Shown: in pieces, positions 4,980 to 6,347 of the stretch
How positions within the stretch are numbered: the first letter of the stretch is position 1
Layout of the letters: each line of letters begins with the position of its first letter
Source: DATGQT01 sp033720695
GTDB taxonomy: Bacteria; Bacteroidota; Rhodothermia; Rhodothermales; Rubricoccaceae
Length of the DNA: 6,347 bases
Direction: 5' to 3'
NCBI GenBank assembly: GCA_033720695.1
Contig: JAWWCA010000206.1
Span: 1 to 6,347 of the forward strand
The notes under the pieces: model-generated
Told to the model about the DNA's origin: nothing
The model's input: only the letters and a program-made list of their open reading frames with translations
The model's database searches: none
Made by a program: the position numbers and the translations under genes

Positions 4980-6347
4980 TCAGAACCAGAGGAGGTGGAT
5001 CATGAAGAGGGCGACCACCCCGAACGTGATCGTGACGGGCAGGCCGGCCTTGGTGTAGTCGAGGAAGCGGTACCCGCCCGCCGACATCACCATGAGGTTG
5101 GTCTGGTACCCGATGGGCGTCAGGAAGCTGGCCGAGGCGGCGACGGCCACGGCCACGCCGAACACGAGGGGGTCGAGCCCCATCTGCGCCGCGGCCTCCA
5201 GCCCGATCGCGATCATCAGCGCCGCCGCCGCGCTGTGCGTGATGAACTCCGTTAGGAGCAGCGTCGCCACGTAGACCGCCACGACGACGCCGAAGGGACC
5301 GAACTCGCTCGTGCCGCCCACGATGCCCTGCGCGATCGCGGCGGCGAGCCCGGTCTCCTCGATGGCCCGCCCGATGCCGAGCGCCATCGCGATGACGATG
5401 AGCGTGGAGAGGTCGACGGCCCGGCGCGCGTGGCGGGCCCGGAGGACCCGGAGCACGATCATGGCCACGGCGCCGACGAGCGCCGTGGTCTCGATGGGCG
5501 CCACGCCCACGGCCGCGAGCGCGATGGCGCCGACGAGGATGGCGAGGGCGAGCGGGGCCTTCCCGGGCTGCACGCGGGGCTGCTCGTCGCGCAGCGGGGC
5601 CACGAGGTAGAACTCGTCGCGGCGGGCGTTCCAGGTCCGGGCGAACCCCCCGCGCGCCTCGACGACGAGGAGGTCCCCCGCCCTGAGCGGGATCCGGCTG
5701 ATGGAGCCCTGGAGGGTGTCGTCGGCGCGGCGGATGGCGAGGACGACGCCGCCGTAGGTCTCGCGGAAGTCGGCCTCGCGGAGCGTCTGCCCCACCAGCG
5801 AGGACGTTGGCGCCACGACGGCCTCGTAGAGCGGGAGCGTCGAGAGCGCCGGCTCGGCGACGGGCTCCACGGCCGGCGCCAGGCCGGGCCGGGCCAGGAG
5901 GGCGTCGAGGGCGTGGATGTCGCCCTGGAACGTGAGGACGTCGCGGGGGCGGAACGACGTCTCGGGCGTGACCTCGAGGAGGGCGTCGCCCCGTCGGAGG
6001 TGCACGAGGTAGGCGGTCTCGAGAGCGCGGAGCCCCGCCTCCTCCACCGTCCGCCCCGCGAGCGGCGAGCCCTCGGGCACGCGGACCTCGAAGAGGTACT
6101 GCCGGAGCCCCTCGCTCGGCGCCCCCTCCGTGCGCGCGCCGGGCAGCAGCCGCACCGAGATGAACGCGATCACGCCCAGCGACACGACCGCCGCCGGGAC
6201 GGCCACGGGCGTCTGCGTGAACATCTGCAGCCGCCCCACGCCCGCCTCCTCCATCAGCCCCGCCACGACGAGGTTCACACTCGTGCCGACGAGGGTGGTC
6301 ACCCCACCGATGATGGTGACGTAGGAGAGCGGGATGAGCAGCTTCGA
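4980..6347 (-). CDS. SLC13-type (DASS) anion permease with two TrkA-C domains, likely sulfate uptake (5' end missing)
   Basis: This is the last 455 residues of an inner-membrane permease; the frame is open through the window edge, and the GTG at 6302 is internal. The fragment begins with KLLIPLSYVTIIGG followed by GTSVNLVV, the first SLC13 substrate-binding hairpin. Counted from the GTG at 6302, a membrane segment lies at about 33-53. Two consecutive cytoplasmic TrkA-C/RCK_C domains follow (about 69-136 and 157-224). Hydrophobic segments then run from 249 to the C-terminus, including THSAAAALM (355-363) and the second binding motif TPIGYQTNLMV (395-405). This order of half-permease, two RCK_C domains and half-permease matches the SAC1/SLT-like branch, whose characterised members import sulfate with sodium. 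Sulfate as substrate is inferred from the branch and from the adjacent ATP sulfurylase gene. Dicarboxylate or another oxyanion is not excluded. Confidence 0.9.
   Translation of the reverse strand, partial: SKLLIPLSYVTIIGGVTTLVGTSVNLVVAGLMEEAGVGRLQMFTQTPVAVPAAVVSLGVIAFISVRLLPGARTEGAPSEGLRQYLFEVRVPEGSPLAGRTVEEAGLRALETAYLVHLRRGDALLEVTPETSFRPRDVLTFQGDIHALDALLARPGLAPAVEPVAEPALSTLPLYEAVVAPTSSLVGQTLREADFRETYGGVVLAIRRADDTLQGSISRIPLRAGDLLVVEARGGFARTWNARRDEFYLVAPLRDEQPRVQPGKAPLALAILVGAIALAAVGVAPIETTALVGAVAMIVLRVLRARHARRAVDLSTLIVIAMALGIGRAIEETGLAAAIAQGIVGGTSEFGPFGVVVAVYVATLLLTEFITHSAAAALMIAIGLEAAAQMGLDPLVFGVAVAVAASASFLTPIGYQTNLMVMSAGGYRFLDYTKAGLPVTITFGVVALFMIHLLWF

Noticed and set aside
1..6347. Mobile elements, CRISPR arrays, tRNA/rRNA genes, defence or phage genes
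   Set aside because: I found no transposase or integrase motifs, spaced direct repeats, cloverleaf sequences or composition break. The genes present are ordinary metabolic and transport genes.

Overview
The window is a GC-rich (by eye about 70% G+C), gene-dense stretch of bacterial chromosome. It holds five gene families I recognise with confidence, plus the tail of an acetyltransferase. None of the legible gene starts has a well-placed strong Shine-Dalgarno sequence. One short repeated intergenic motif, GTAGCTTCG, resembles the Bacteroidota -7 promoter element (TAnnTTTG). With the very high G+C, this suggests a high-GC member of the Bacteroidota/Rhodothermota (Rhodothermales-like). That placement is inference; no marker gene in the window fixes it.

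Layout, left to right. Positions 1-332 (+) are the 3' end of a GNAT acetyltransferase of the phosphinothricin acetyltransferase-like type. After a 196-nt C-rich gap comes a complete Gfo/Idh/MocA-family sugar dehydrogenase (529-1560, +), closest in motifs to the WlbA/WbpB type acting on UDP-sugar acids. It converges with a minus-strand pair, rmlC then rmlD (2953 or about 2983 down to 1545), which carries out the last two steps of dTDP-L-rhamnose synthesis. rmlC and rmlD overlap by 4 nt, and rmlD overlaps the dehydrogenase tail to tail by 16 nt. Upstream of rmlC lies an intergenic region with a very stable hairpin (14-bp perfect arms, 3028-3067). Next is a complete bifunctional ATP sulfurylase/APS kinase (4842 to 3109, minus). 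Last is the 3' part of an SLC13-type anion permease with two TrkA-C (RCK_C) domains (4980 to beyond 6347, minus), cut by the window edge.

Two themes emerge. The left half makes nucleotide sugars for surface polysaccharide: dTDP-L-rhamnose, plus probably an oxidised UDP-sugar intermediate. The right half handles sulfate: a probable sulfate/anion importer followed by the enzyme that turns sulfate into APS and PAPS. PAPS could feed cysteine synthesis or sulfation of glycans, and the window does not decide which.

I see no mobile element, CRISPR array, tRNA, rRNA or defence system. Most of the content is ordinary metabolism. The points worth a second look are the missing canonical start codon of rmlC, the strong hairpin, the shared promoter-like motif and the permease/sulfurylase pairing.
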